Shown here: positions 16,997 to 25,672 of the stretch, one piece after another | How positions within the stretch are numbered: position 1 is the first letter of the stretch | How the letters are laid out: every line of letters begins with the position of its first letter | NCBI GenBank assembly: GCA_950022695.1 | Contig: CATLLN010000005.1 | Span: 1 to 64,000, forward strand | Length of the DNA stretch: 64,000 nt | Direction: 5' to 3' | Origin: an uncultured bacterium | GTDB lineage: Bacteria > Cyanobacteriota > Vampirovibrionia > Gastranaerophilales > Gastranaerophilaceae | The notes under the pieces: model-generated | Seen by the model: the letters and a program-made list of their open reading frames with translations, nothing else | Database searches by the model: none | Told to the model about the DNA's origin: nothing | Program-made: the position numbers and the translations under genes

Positions 16997-17338
16997 TTAT
17001 ACTGAAATTTGAGAAATTCTGTCGTATGCGTTAATAACTTTACCTACCATTTGGGTTGCTATACTTACAGAAATTTCTGATTTTGACATTGCTGTCATAA
17101 CGTCGTGAATATCAACGTTTTTGTTTCCTGACATAACATCTTTTAACAAATTATCAGGCGCATTTGCTTCAGCGTTTAAATTTTCCATTAAACCTGTAAA
17201 TACCTGTTTAAAATCAGGACTTTCAGGAGATTCAATTCTGTTCATACGTGCACTTGGCATTTTTGACCCGATTCCGGTGTCAAATTTTGTGTGCTGAATC
17301 CTTGAAGCTAAATCGTATTGTGGAAAATTGCTTTGCAT
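16997..17338 (-). CDS. fliE: Hook-basal body protein FliE
   Basis: A 113-residue FliE, the adaptor joining the MS ring to the rod. The conserved end reads VDIHDVMTAMSKSEISVSIA followed by KVINAYDRISQISV. First gene of the minus-strand operon fliE-fliF-fliG-like-fliH-flhA. The rod genes flgB and flgC, which often precede fliE, are absent. Confidence 0.9.
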   Translation of the reverse strand: MQSNFPQYDLASRIQHTKFDTGIGSKMPSARMNRIESPESPDFKQVFTGLMENLNAEANAPDNLLKDVMSGNKNVDIHDVMTAMSKSEISVSIATQMVGKVINAYDRISQISV

Positions 17339-17554
17339 AAATACTACCTCTCTATTTTATATTACCTTATTTGAAGCCTTTTTTTCAACTTTTATAAGCA
17401 AAAATCAATCAAAAGGAGTATGCATAATACTTTGCGGAGTTTTACATACTTCATATTTAAGGATATTTATTTAAAAATCCATATAAGAGTAGCAAATTAA
17501 TTTATGTTTGGATTTAAATATAAAAAAGTTAAAGTTATAGAGGTAATATAATCA

Positions 17555-18439
17555 ATGAATACAATGTTAATGATAGGCAGAATTGTAGGTTCTGAAAATT
17601 TTTCACAAATGCGTCAGGTATATAAAGCTTTACAAGCTAATAAGGCAGGAACTTATTCTGCACGTTTCGTTTTTGATAATGCTTCAAGAGATGCATTTAT
17701 GAAGATGGCTAACTCTTCAGATGAACTTTCAGAATCTTTATCAAAGGCTATGCCAAGAACAAGTTCAGACAAAGCAAAACATATAATTGATATAGTAATT
17801 CAAAAGTTTAATGCAGAACCTTTATTAAACGTATTGAAAGAAAAACATTCTTTAGATTTTGGGCTGTTTGTAGTTCCTTTTGAAAAGAAAGTTGCAAAAT
17901 TTAATAATAATGCAAGTGCGGCAATTTCTATGAGTTCACATACAAAAGCAGGAGAAGATATTGTACAAGAAGGTTCTGCAAAAATATTGACTAACAGTGC
18001 AGGTAAGAAAATCAGATTTAATGTTGTTGGTGAATCAGGGGCAAAAATTGATACAGAAGCAACTCTTTCTAAAATAAATGAAGCACGTACTGAAAATTTT
18101 GATATGGAAAATTTCATAGATGACATTCCTAATATTATAAAATATTCTGAAACCAATGGAATAGGTAATATTCAAGCTGAACTTAAAACTGATGGATTAA
18201 TAAAAGAAGCTCGTTTAAATTGTAGTATGCCTTCAGAAGTTTTTGATTCTATGGCTAAACAATCAACAGACGGTGAAGTTAAAAAGTTTGGTGATTTTTT
18301 ATCAATGGCAACAGAAAAACACAACGCTGTAGATGAATTAGATATGGAAGCTTTGTTAAAAGAAGTTCGAAAACAGGCAGAAGAGGTAACTCGTTCAGAT
18401 TTCCCAAGGTTTGTTGATTTTCCGGAAAGTTTTCATTAA
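17555..18439 (+). CDS. Hypothetical protein next to the fli operon
   Basis: A 294-residue soluble protein of unknown family, divergent from fliE with 216 bases between starts. It is rich in Ser, Lys and Glu, has no signal peptide or membrane helix, and is predicted mostly helical with a central beta-rich part (about 120-160). GAGG lies 12 bases before the ATG. Position suggests an accessory, chaperone or substrate of the export system, but nothing in the sequence proves it. Confidence 0.55.
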   Translation: MNTMLMIGRIVGSENFSQMRQVYKALQANKAGTYSARFVFDNASRDAFMKMANSSDELSESLSKAMPRTSSDKAKHIIDIVIQKFNAEPLLNVLKEKHSLDFGLFVVPFEKKVAKFNNNASAAISMSSHTKAGEDIVQEGSAKILTNSAGKKIRFNVVGESGAKIDTEATLSKINEARTENFDMENFIDDIPNIIKYSETNGIGNIQAELKTDGLIKEARLNCSMPSEVFDSMAKQSTDGEVKKFGDFLSMATEKHNAVDELDMEALLKEVRKQAEEVTRSDFPRFVDFPESFH

Positions 18440-18452
18440 ATCAAAATATTGT

Positions 18453-18487
18453 AAAAAATAACCGTCTTTGCTGGCGGTTATTTTTTT
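18453..18487. terminator. Bidirectional terminator
   Basis: AAAAAATAACCG pairs with CGGTTATTTTTTT around a 10-base loop. It lies between the converging hypothetical gene and the GH13 gene. Confidence 0.75.
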
Positions 18488-20537
18488 ATGGTAATTTTAA
18501 CCAGACAACAGCATAAGGATACATCAAAAGCCTGGTTTTAGTGTCTTTTAATGAAACTTTTAATTTAAATTCGTCACCGGTTAAGACATTTTTTAAATAT
18601 ACGTGCTGATTATTTTTTATCGCTTTTAAAAGTACATCTTTTGGCAGTTCTATTTCTGCTGTGAATCTTTTATCTGAAAGATTATTTACGATTAAGTATT
18701 TTTCGCCTTTATAGCTTCTTAAGTAGGCAAATATATAAGGTCGTTTAGTGTTTAATAAAGTTAACGTTCCGCGTCTTAGGGCAGGAATTTCTTTTCTTAG
18801 TTCAATCATTTTTTGAACTTTATGGAAAATTTTGCCGCTGTATGTTTTGTTGGTTGAAGCTGCATCATAAAAAGACTTTTTGGTAAGAGTTCCTCTATTT
18901 ATATCGCGGCTGTCAAAAACAGAAAGAAGTTTAATTTTACTTTTAAATTGGTTTTTCTTTCTTAAGTCTGCACTTTTTTTAGCGTTTGCAAAGTTATTTG
19001 TTGCACCTATTTCATCTCCGTAATATATAATAGGAATCCCCGGCATTGATAAAAGCACGGAAAAAGCCATTTCAATATGATCGTGGTTCCCGTCCAAGAA
19101 GTTTGCCATTCTGCCTGATACACCAAAACCTTTTCTAAACGGTGCACCTTTTGGTTCAAGCGCTTGATAAATAAGTTCGCGCATCTCAGGGGTTACCATC
19201 TCAAGTGTTAGTTCATCATGAACCCGTAAAAATGTTGCCCAGCTTGCAGATTCAGGTATATTTGGAGTCTGTTTTACCGCATCTTTAAAATATTTGCTGT
19301 CTTCTGTTATAAAACTTGCCCAAAGTGCAGGCATGTACGGGAAATTATAAGCAATTTGAACTTCATCCGTACGTTTTAAATCTCTTGTTTTATCATCAAT
19401 AATTGTTTCGGTTTTACGTTCTGTGCCAAAATATGGTATGACATCTTTCGGAAGCTGGCAGGCTTCTGCTTGAAGTACAGTTCTGGGTGCTGTGGCTTGT
19501 AAATACAAACTTAAAACTTTAATAATGGAATGTGTTTTTGGAAGATTTTCTGCGTTTGTTCCTGATTCTTTTATAAGGTATGGAATGGCGTCAAGTCTGA
19601 AAATATCCACACCTAAGTTTGCCCAGTAATTCATGGTTTCAAGGTTGTAATACAAAACCTCCGGATTTTCCCAATTTATATCTAATTGGAAAGGATAAAA
19701 AGTGTGATATAAGTAATAATCTTTACCCGCAATTGTGACTTTTCTGTAATTGTTTTCGGTGATTTCAGGAAATATAAGTCTGCGTTTGCTTATTTTTTCG
19801 TCATCTTCTTTGTATTCGGTAACTGTGCCAAGTTTTTCATCAACGTATTTTGTATATTCTGGCATAGTTTCACGGGTAACAAAGTAATCGAGTTTATCAA
19901 TATCGCCTTTCAGAGCTGATTGAAACCATTCGTGCTGGTCAGAAAAGTGATTTAATACTAAGTCTGCTTTTATATTGAAACCTTTTGCTTTAGCTTCTTT
20001 AATAAATCTTTCGAATTGAGGCTTGCCGCCCAAATCTTTTCTTATGTTTTGTGGGTTTTTAACATCAAAGCCTGCATCCTCCATTGGTGAATCCGCAAAC
20101 GGAAGCATATAAAGTGTGGTTACACCAAGCTGTTTTAGATAGTTTAGCATTCCGATAGTATCTTTAAATTGATTAGGCTTTTCAGGGGTTAGAGTGCCAA
20201 ATTGGTCAACATAAAACATATAAATGACTTCATCTTTATACCAGTCATTAGGTCGTGCTATGTCGTCTTGTTTAAGGGTTTCTGAACGTTTTTGTTTTGT
20301 ATTTTTTGCAATCTCTGTTATTTTTGAATAAATCTCATCGGTTTTGTCTTCACCATAAATCTTTGTTATTTCTGTTCTTAATTCTTTTTCTATTTTTGGT
20401 GAAATAACAGGAGATTCAAGTTCAAGGTATACTCCGCTTCCTGTATTATCTGTAATCTCAGGTAAATTTTGCGCAAAAGCAGTCTGAGAAATTAGTAAAG
20501 TTCCTAAAATAATTGATAATAACAGTTTTTTATCCAT
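18486..20537 (-). CDS. Exported GH13 glycosidase, trehalose-synthase-like
   Basis: About 683 residues from the ATG at 20537, which starts directly at a signal peptide (KKLLLSIILGTLLISQTAFA); a start at 20561 would add 8 residues and overlap the upstream gene. GH13 regions are visible: DLVLNHFSDQHEW (I), GVDIFRLDA with the nucleophile Asp near 316 (II), VLQAEA with the acid/base Glu near 358 (III) and FLRVHDELTLEM (IV). The IIYYGDEIG turn and the FLRVHDELTLEM form match trehalose synthase/amylosucrase-type enzymes. Unlike those, it has an export signal, so it would act on a periplasmic or external alpha-glucan or disaccharide. Confidence 0.85.
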   Translation of the reverse strand: MDKKLLLSIILGTLLISQTAFAQNLPEITDNTGSGVYLELESPVISPKIEKELRTEITKIYGEDKTDEIYSKITEIAKNTKQKRSETLKQDDIARPNDWYKDEVIYMFYVDQFGTLTPEKPNQFKDTIGMLNYLKQLGVTTLYMLPFADSPMEDAGFDVKNPQNIRKDLGGKPQFERFIKEAKAKGFNIKADLVLNHFSDQHEWFQSALKGDIDKLDYFVTRETMPEYTKYVDEKLGTVTEYKEDDEKISKRRLIFPEITENNYRKVTIAGKDYYLYHTFYPFQLDINWENPEVLYYNLETMNYWANLGVDIFRLDAIPYLIKESGTNAENLPKTHSIIKVLSLYLQATAPRTVLQAEACQLPKDVIPYFGTERKTETIIDDKTRDLKRTDEVQIAYNFPYMPALWASFITEDSKYFKDAVKQTPNIPESASWATFLRVHDELTLEMVTPEMRELIYQALEPKGAPFRKGFGVSGRMANFLDGNHDHIEMAFSVLLSMPGIPIIYYGDEIGATNNFANAKKSADLRKKNQFKSKIKLLSVFDSRDINRGTLTKKSFYDAASTNKTYSGKIFHKVQKMIELRKEIPALRRGTLTLLNTKRPYIFAYLRSYKGEKYLIVNNLSDKRFTAEIELPKDVLLKAIKNNQHVYLKNVLTGDEFKLKVSLKDTKTRLLMYPYAVVWLKLP

Positions 20538-20544
20538 ATTATAC

Positions 20545-20994
20545 CTATCTTTGGTTTTCAAGTTCTTTTCTCAAATCGTCAACTGAAACTCTTATAATAG
20601 GGGAGTCTTCGTCTTTTTTTAGAACACATTGTTTAATCCCAGATTGAACGATAAATCTTTTGCATAATATGCAAATAAAATTATGTCCCCAGATGTAGAT
20701 TGTTCCATCTTTACATCTGTCTTGTCCTGCTTGAATTATCGCGTTTTGTTCTGCGTGAATTGAACGGCAGGTTTCGTATTTAGTTCCTGATGGAATGTTG
20801 TTTTTCATCCTGTAGCATTCGCCGCGCTCAACGCAGGATTCTACTTTTGAAGGTGTACCGTTATAACCGGTTGCTTTAATTTTTTTATCCTCACCGACAA
20901 TTACAGCACCAACCTGTGCTCTTAAACAATTTGAGCGTGTTGCACATGTCTTTGCAAGATCCAGAAAGTATTCATCCCACGGTTTGATTTCCAT
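20545..20994 (-). CDS. dCMP/ComEB-type deaminase
   Basis: A 149-residue zinc-dependent cytidine-type deaminase. The zinc site is formed by IHAEQNAI (His and catalytic Glu) and the later CILC pair. The N-terminal RSNCLRAQVGAVIVGEDKKI is typical of deoxycytidylate deaminases, which make dUMP for thymidylate synthesis. The PCxxC form is altered to ICILC, losing the usual proline. It lies between the GH13 and AICARFT-like genes on the same strand with short gaps. Confidence 0.88.
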   Translation of the reverse strand: MEIKPWDEYFLDLAKTCATRSNCLRAQVGAVIVGEDKKIKATGYNGTPSKVESCVERGECYRMKNNIPSGTKYETCRSIHAEQNAIIQAGQDRCKDGTIYIWGHNFICILCKRFIVQSGIKQCVLKKDEDSPIIRVSVDDLRKELENQR

Positions 20995-21006
20995 AATCCG
21001 AGCCCC

Positions 21007-21942
21007 CTAATATCTGTTGTTTCTAATTCCTGTTGTAATAAGTGAGATATTATATTTATCGGCTAGTTTTGCGATTTTTGCCGAATTAGTACCGTCACCG
21101 GCTTCTATAATTAGTCCGATTCTACCTTGAATTGCTGCATTTATTACTTCTTCATTCTCTACAACTCCGTCCAGTGCCAGAACTGCATCTTTTGAATTTT
21201 CGCAAGCTAAATCCATAGCCGCTTCTGCCGCATCAATGTTGTTTGTTCTTCCCTGTACAATGGCTTTTACTGCTAAATCTTTTGCAATAACTGCAGACTT
21301 GCTTTTTGCGTATTTAGAAATCTTCCAGGCAAAAATAGCGTCCTCCGCAAGCTGCTGGGTTGGCTTGGTTTTTCCTGCAACTTTAAAAGATGATTTTGTA
21401 AGTTTTGATTGGTTTTGTTCCTGAACAAGATAGCCAAACGGAGTAAGTTTAACATCTTGTGTATTAAATCCTAAAACCTCTTGTAACGGGCTTTTTATCT
21501 GAATTACATTTATTTCACTATTTTTGGTTAAATAATCTAGTGCACTTTTTTCAAACTGAACTGCGATAAGGTTTCTGATTTTCATTGCAGTAATTTGTTT
21601 TGCAATATCTTCCGTAACCTCTTTACTGAAACCGATTGTTCCGTTTGTTAATACCATCGGATCAGTATCTATAACTTTTTCAAAAGCATTCATAGCACTG
21701 CTTCCTAAAGCTGCAGCGCAAATTTGGTTTTCTTTAGCTACTGCTGAAGCATTTACATCAAAAAATTCTGCTAATATTTCAACAACTTTTGATAAATTAA
21801 GATAATCGATATATTCTAAAGCTTCGTTATCACTTAAAATCTCATACTCAATACCGTTTTCTACAGGAGAAATTGCTGCTGCTTGTGTTACATTTTCGCC
21901 AAACGGCAATTCCTTAAATTCGCTTATTTCAATATTATTCAT
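21007..21942 (-). CDS. Degenerate AICAR transformylase-like protein
   Basis: About 311 residues from the ATG at 21942, preceded at 5 bases by GAGGG. It corresponds to the C-terminal AICARFT half of PurH: LPFGENVTQAAAIS aligns with the family LRYGENPHQ, GKTKPTQQLAEDAIFAW follows, and the end IIEAGDGTNSAKIAKLADKY leads to TGIRNNRY. The IMP cyclohydrolase domain is missing. The catalytic Lys-His pair (family KHxNPCG) reads KENQICA here, so the His is lost. It is probably a paralogue with altered or no transformylase activity; a complete purH would have to lie elsewhere. Confidence 0.7.
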   Translation of the reverse strand: MNNIEISEFKELPFGENVTQAAAISPVENGIEYEILSDNEALEYIDYLNLSKVVEILAEFFDVNASAVAKENQICAAALGSSAMNAFEKVIDTDPMVLTNGTIGFSKEVTEDIAKQITAMKIRNLIAVQFEKSALDYLTKNSEINVIQIKSPLQEVLGFNTQDVKLTPFGYLVQEQNQSKLTKSSFKVAGKTKPTQQLAEDAIFAWKISKYAKSKSAVIAKDLAVKAIVQGRTNNIDAAEAAMDLACENSKDAVLALDGVVENEEVINAAIQGRIGLIIEAGDGTNSAKIAKLADKYNISLITTGIRNNRY

Positions 21943-22096
21943 AATATCCCTCACTTACTTCGCGATAGTATCATAAACCAATTAACCTATCAAGTTAATA
22001 AATCTTAAAATTTATGGTTGAGATTATTATAAATTTCTTGATAAATTCGCATGTCTTTAATATAATTAAGTTGTTTAAAAACAATATGAGGGAAAG

Positions 22097-22747
22097 ATGG
22101 CTATAAACAATATGAATGACGGTATGGGTAAAAAGATTGTAGAAGCATTGAAAATGCAGACAGTAGATCATTCTGATGGTGAAGTTTTTATTAATGAAGC
22201 CGCTGATGATATTGTTGAAGATTCAATGTCATTTGAATCAGAAGCGGATACAATAGATGATACTTTTACTTCTAATGTCGAGCCGGAAATCGTTCAGCAG
22301 CCTTCTGAAATGCAGATGAAAATACAATCTCAATTGCAGTTTCAAGCGGCAACTCAACCTCAATCAATTGTAGATACAGCTTTTCAGCAGAGTCTTGTTC
22401 AAAATTTAGGAACTTCAGCTTATGCTCAAATGCAAGATGATTTTGATTATCCTGCAAATGTTGCAGTATTAAAGCAGCTTATTGCAAAACTCCCGTCAGG
22501 TGTTTCAAAGCAGACAGGTGCTTTAATTATTAAACAAACAATGGAAGCTCTTGGAATTTCTATGGGTACAGTGCTGCAGGAAGCTAAGCATGTTCAGGAA
22601 ACTTTGACAAATAATTCTGTTGAATGTCAGAATAATATCGTTGAATACCGTAAACAAATAGGTATTTTAGAAGCTAAATCTCAAAACTATCAAAGACAGG
22701 CTGCTGTTATGAATGATATTATTAACTTATTCATTCAGACAAGATAG
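22097..22747 (+). CDS. Hypothetical helical protein
   Basis: A 216-residue soluble protein with GAGGGAAAG right before the ATG. The N-terminal ~60 residues are acidic, the middle is Gln-rich (IQSQLQFQAATQPQ), and the C-terminal ~110 residues are a predicted helical bundle with coiled-coil character ending in IINLFIQTR. No signal peptide. It converges on the small coiled-coil gene, with only one base between the coding ends. Family not recognised. Confidence 0.55.
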   Translation: MAINNMNDGMGKKIVEALKMQTVDHSDGEVFINEAADDIVEDSMSFESEADTIDDTFTSNVEPEIVQQPSEMQMKIQSQLQFQAATQPQSIVDTAFQQSLVQNLGTSAYAQMQDDFDYPANVAVLKQLIAKLPSGVSKQTGALIIKQTMEALGISMGTVLQEAKHVQETLTNNSVECQNNIVEYRKQIGILEAKSQNYQRQAAVMNDIINLFIQTR

Positions 22748-22748
22748 T

Positions 22749-23081
22749 TTAAGCTACTTTATAAGAGAATGAAGAGCTGATATGTTTATCAATCATACCG
22801 CGGCAAGATTCCATTTCTGCGTTGATTTCTTTCAGCTGTTGTTCCAGAGCTTCTTTTTGCATATCAAGTTTTTCTTCAAGAAGTTTTAATTTATATTGAC
22901 GTTGTTGCAGTTTTTTGGCAATCATTGTATCGGCTTCATAATCTGTTCCAACCTGTAGAAGGTTGTTTGCAGAATTTTGAGCAGTCATTTTTGCTTGTGT
23001 AATCAATTGCAATTTCCATTCGCAATTTGATTGCATTAACCTTAGCTGCCTTAATCTGATGATACCGATTAGTAATCCCAT
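22749..23081 (-). CDS. Small coiled-coil protein
   Basis: A 110-residue protein, nearly all helix. The stretch from about residue 55 to 95 (LQQRQYKLKLLEEKLDMQKE onward) is a strong coiled coil. Size and character recall FliJ/SctO-type stalk proteins or export chaperones, an analogy only. It is last of four minus-strand genes that begin at the axial-like gene near 25.4 kb. AAGGCGG precedes the start. Confidence 0.5.
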   Translation of the reverse strand: MGLLIGIIRLRQLRLMQSNCEWKLQLITQAKMTAQNSANNLLQVGTDYEADTMIAKKLQQRQYKLKLLEEKLDMQKEALEQQLKEINAEMESCRGMIDKHISSSFSYKVA

Positions 23082-23095
23082 TTTGTTTTCCGCCT

Positions 23096-23368
23096 TTATC
23101 TTTTTTGGTCGAGGTTTGAACCTTTTAAGAAATTATGTTGGCTGTTTTCTGCTATCAACTGCTCCATTTTATTCAACTGGTGTCTGTGATAATTGAGCCT
23201 GTATTGTGCCATTCTTAATTTCTTTTTTACCGTTAAAAAATCTTTTATTCCTTCTACAAATGAATTTGTCATTGACTGAACCGGATTTTTTCTGATCATG
23301 TAATTCTTTGTGTAAATCAGGAAATCGAAGATTCTTTTAATGTATACGTCTAGAGTTTCGCGAAACAT
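23096..23368 (-). CDS. Small basic helical protein
   Basis: A 90-residue Lys/Arg/Gln-rich protein with two predicted helical segments (around 10-45 and 50-80). AAGGATC lies before the ATG and the gap to the next gene is 14 bases, so it is coupled to the coiled-coil gene. Family not recognised; by position it belongs with the putative export-associated genes. Confidence 0.5.
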   Translation of the reverse strand: MFRETLDVYIKRIFDFLIYTKNYMIRKNPVQSMTNSFVEGIKDFLTVKKKLRMAQYRLNYHRHQLNKMEQLIAENSQHNFLKGSNLDQKR

Positions 23369-23521
23369 AATGATCCTTACACTTTAGACCTACATATATT
23401 TAAAAACATTGCGCGGGCGGAAATTGATATTTTTATATATCAAGCGTAATATTTCTTAATATTTTGGTCTTTTCGTAATACTTTACCCTTAATTATACGG
23501 CATAAAAATTTAAAACTTTAA

Positions 23522-24340
23522 TTATAAGTTTTGGATAGCCTTACTATCACCATCTATACCTTCTTTAAGCATTTTTTTAGCTACATCGCCTTGTGTATCA
23601 AGCATTTTGCAGACAGTTTCAATGTTTCTGACTTTTGTAGAAAGAATTGTATCAGCATTTGCCGTAATGTTTCCGGAAATGTTCTGATAAGCTGCTAAAG
23701 CTGCAGAGCTTGTCCCTTGCATCAGGTTACCTAAAACTGTTGTACCAGCACCGTATACTCCTAAATATGGCGAAATAGCTGTTAAAATTCCGCCAAAGCC
23801 TGAGATGCAGCTAGCAAAAGGCATTACAATGTTTGATGTAATTTTTCCTAAGCCTGTACCTGTACCAATACCATATGCAGCGGCGCTTGTAATATCAGCA
23901 AGTCCGCTTACATTAGATGCGTAACCGGTTGCTCTGCCTGATGTCGGGCTTCCCCATCCGTTTAGGATAGAAGATGCTCCACCTGTAGCAAGTCCGTATA
24001 TTGAACCGATTGATGCTGCACCGCTAGGAAATCCTGAATAATTATACAAAGAGTCAACGCCATATGAAGAGCCTGTATTTGTTTTTGAATAGTATGAAGT
24101 TCCTGAAATATTCATTGTCTCAGAACTTCCAAATAGTGTCGCAAATGATGATGGAGCAAGTAAGCTTGCCATATTGTATAAAAGTCCGCCTGCAGCTTCA
24201 AAACCTGTTCCGGTACCGCTTCCTGATACAGTTAAATCGCGTAATCTGTCATAGGTTTCCCACATTTGTGCTTTTGCTGCTGAGCTTGCATCACCGAATC
24301 TGTTTGCTATTACTAAATTGCTATCATTTTTATAAGACAT
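23522..24340 (-). CDS. Gly/Ser/Ala-rich protein, possible secreted/translocator-like
   Basis: A 272-residue protein without a Sec signal peptide. Between residues 40 and 215 it is very rich in Gly, Ser, Ala, Thr and Tyr, with weakly hydrophobic stretches (a GGLLYNMASLLAP segment, MPFASCISGFGGILTAISPYLG). The ends are helical (WETYDRLRDL; KVRNIETVCKMLDTQGDVAKKMLKEG). A hydrophobic, glycine-rich middle between helical ends is the plan of type III translocators and some phage or pilus proteins. The gene follows the axial-like gene by 30 bases. Function is inferred weakly. Confidence 0.5.
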   Translation of the reverse strand: MSYKNDSNLVIANRFGDASSAAKAQMWETYDRLRDLTVSGSGTGTGFEAAGGLLYNMASLLAPSSFATLFGSSETMNISGTSYYSKTNTGSSYGVDSLYNYSGFPSGAASIGSIYGLATGGASSILNGWGSPTSGRATGYASNVSGLADITSAAAYGIGTGTGLGKITSNIVMPFASCISGFGGILTAISPYLGVYGAGTTVLGNLMQGTSSAALAAYQNISGNITANADTILSTKVRNIETVCKMLDTQGDVAKKMLKEGIDGDSKAIQNL

Positions 24341-24370
24341 TTTAACCTCTTTGTATTAATAATTATTATA

Positions 24371-25426
24371 TTAGCTTTCAAATGTTTTGAATGTACTTTC
24401 GATGTTTTTAGAAATGATTTTATGAACTGCATCCATTTCTGTTTGAAGCGCATTTTGTTCAGTATCAAGAGCTTTTAACCTTAATTCAAGTGTTCTGTCT
24501 TCTGTTTGAATTTTTTCGGTTTTTGCGTTGATGTCTTGAACTTTTTTTTCATAAGTTTGTTGAGCATAATTGTACTGATTCATTGCATCTTGATAAGCAT
24601 TATCATCCGTAACACTTGTTGCCTGTAAATCGTATACAATACTTGAGCCTTCAAGTTGTAATGATGTAGCTCTTCCGCTCGGATCATATTCTATAATACC
24701 GTATTTTGAAAGTTCTTTATTTGTTGTTTGATAATCTGCATAATATGAATGTAGAGCATAAGAAGGATTTTGTCTGCAAGCTTCAAGTGAATCACCGGTA
24801 TTTGAATTTTGAGATACAAAATTTACTTCGTTGCTGTTATCTGTCCACATATAAATATTATCAAGTGCAGAAACATCGCCATTTAATCTGTAATTTTGCC
24901 AATCTTTTGCCAATTGTGTGTCCGGCCAATCTTTTGCAATTTGGTCTAATTGAGCACTATAAGTACCCCAAGAACCGGTAGAACTTGTGTCTGTTCTATC
25001 AACTGTATTCAAACAGGAAACTTTTTTGGTTCCAACCATATAATAGCCAGGCTGCTCTTCTGTAGGTGCTACAAATTGAACTTGAGGATTTGATTTTGTA
25101 TTTCGAATTCCTGTGTATTCAGATATTTGAGTATAATAAGTTACATAAGAATTGTAATTTATACCGTCGGAATCCGTATATTCCGCATTTTGAATATCAG
25201 AGATTGTTTGTGTAGTATCTCCGTTTTTGAAGGTATACTGAGTTGTTGTAAAATCAGTAGTACTAGGTGCAGATGGTACTTCCATTCCATATAACTGATT
25301 CCAAAGTTCTGAACTTTGGTTCGCAAGTGCTGTTCTTGCCTGATTTATTTGCTGGCCTTCGTATTCAACGTTGGTTTTTCTTGCTGCCAGTGAAATCCAT
25401 CTGGCTTGTGATGCTGCCATGCCCAT
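24371..25426 (-). CDS. Axial-protein-like, possible type III secreted protein
   Basis: A 351-residue protein beginning MGMAASQARWISLAARKTNV, with a helix to about residue 45 (EGQQINQARTALANQSSELW). A beta-rich Thr/Ser/Tyr/Asn middle follows, and the last ~75 residues are a coiled coil (RTLELRLKALDTEQNALQTE and onward). Helices at both ends around a variable beta core is the plan of flagellar and type III axial or cap proteins, which carry no Sec signal; none is seen here. It heads a four-gene minus-strand run near the fli operon. Homology to a named family is not established. Confidence 0.5.
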   Translation of the reverse strand: MGMAASQARWISLAARKTNVEYEGQQINQARTALANQSSELWNQLYGMEVPSAPSTTDFTTTQYTFKNGDTTQTISDIQNAEYTDSDGINYNSYVTYYTQISEYTGIRNTKSNPQVQFVAPTEEQPGYYMVGTKKVSCLNTVDRTDTSSTGSWGTYSAQLDQIAKDWPDTQLAKDWQNYRLNGDVSALDNIYMWTDNSNEVNFVSQNSNTGDSLEACRQNPSYALHSYYADYQTTNKELSKYGIIEYDPSGRATSLQLEGSSIVYDLQATSVTDDNAYQDAMNQYNYAQQTYEKKVQDINAKTEKIQTEDRTLELRLKALDTEQNALQTEMDAVHKIISKNIESTFKTFES

Positions 25427-25672
25427 TATGCACTATCTCCTTCTAATTTATTTTTTCTGCCTTTTGTAAGGTTTTAATTATATTTTCTCAAAAGTCAACA
25501 TAATCTATTCAAATTATACGGTATATATTAATATTTATGAATCAGATTTGCTAAAAATCGACTATATAATGTATTTTTTGATTCACAGAATCTATATTTT
25601 GCTTAAAAACTTTACAGATTTATTTTTTTTCTGATAAAATACTGTTATACTGAATTTAATGAAAGGTATATA

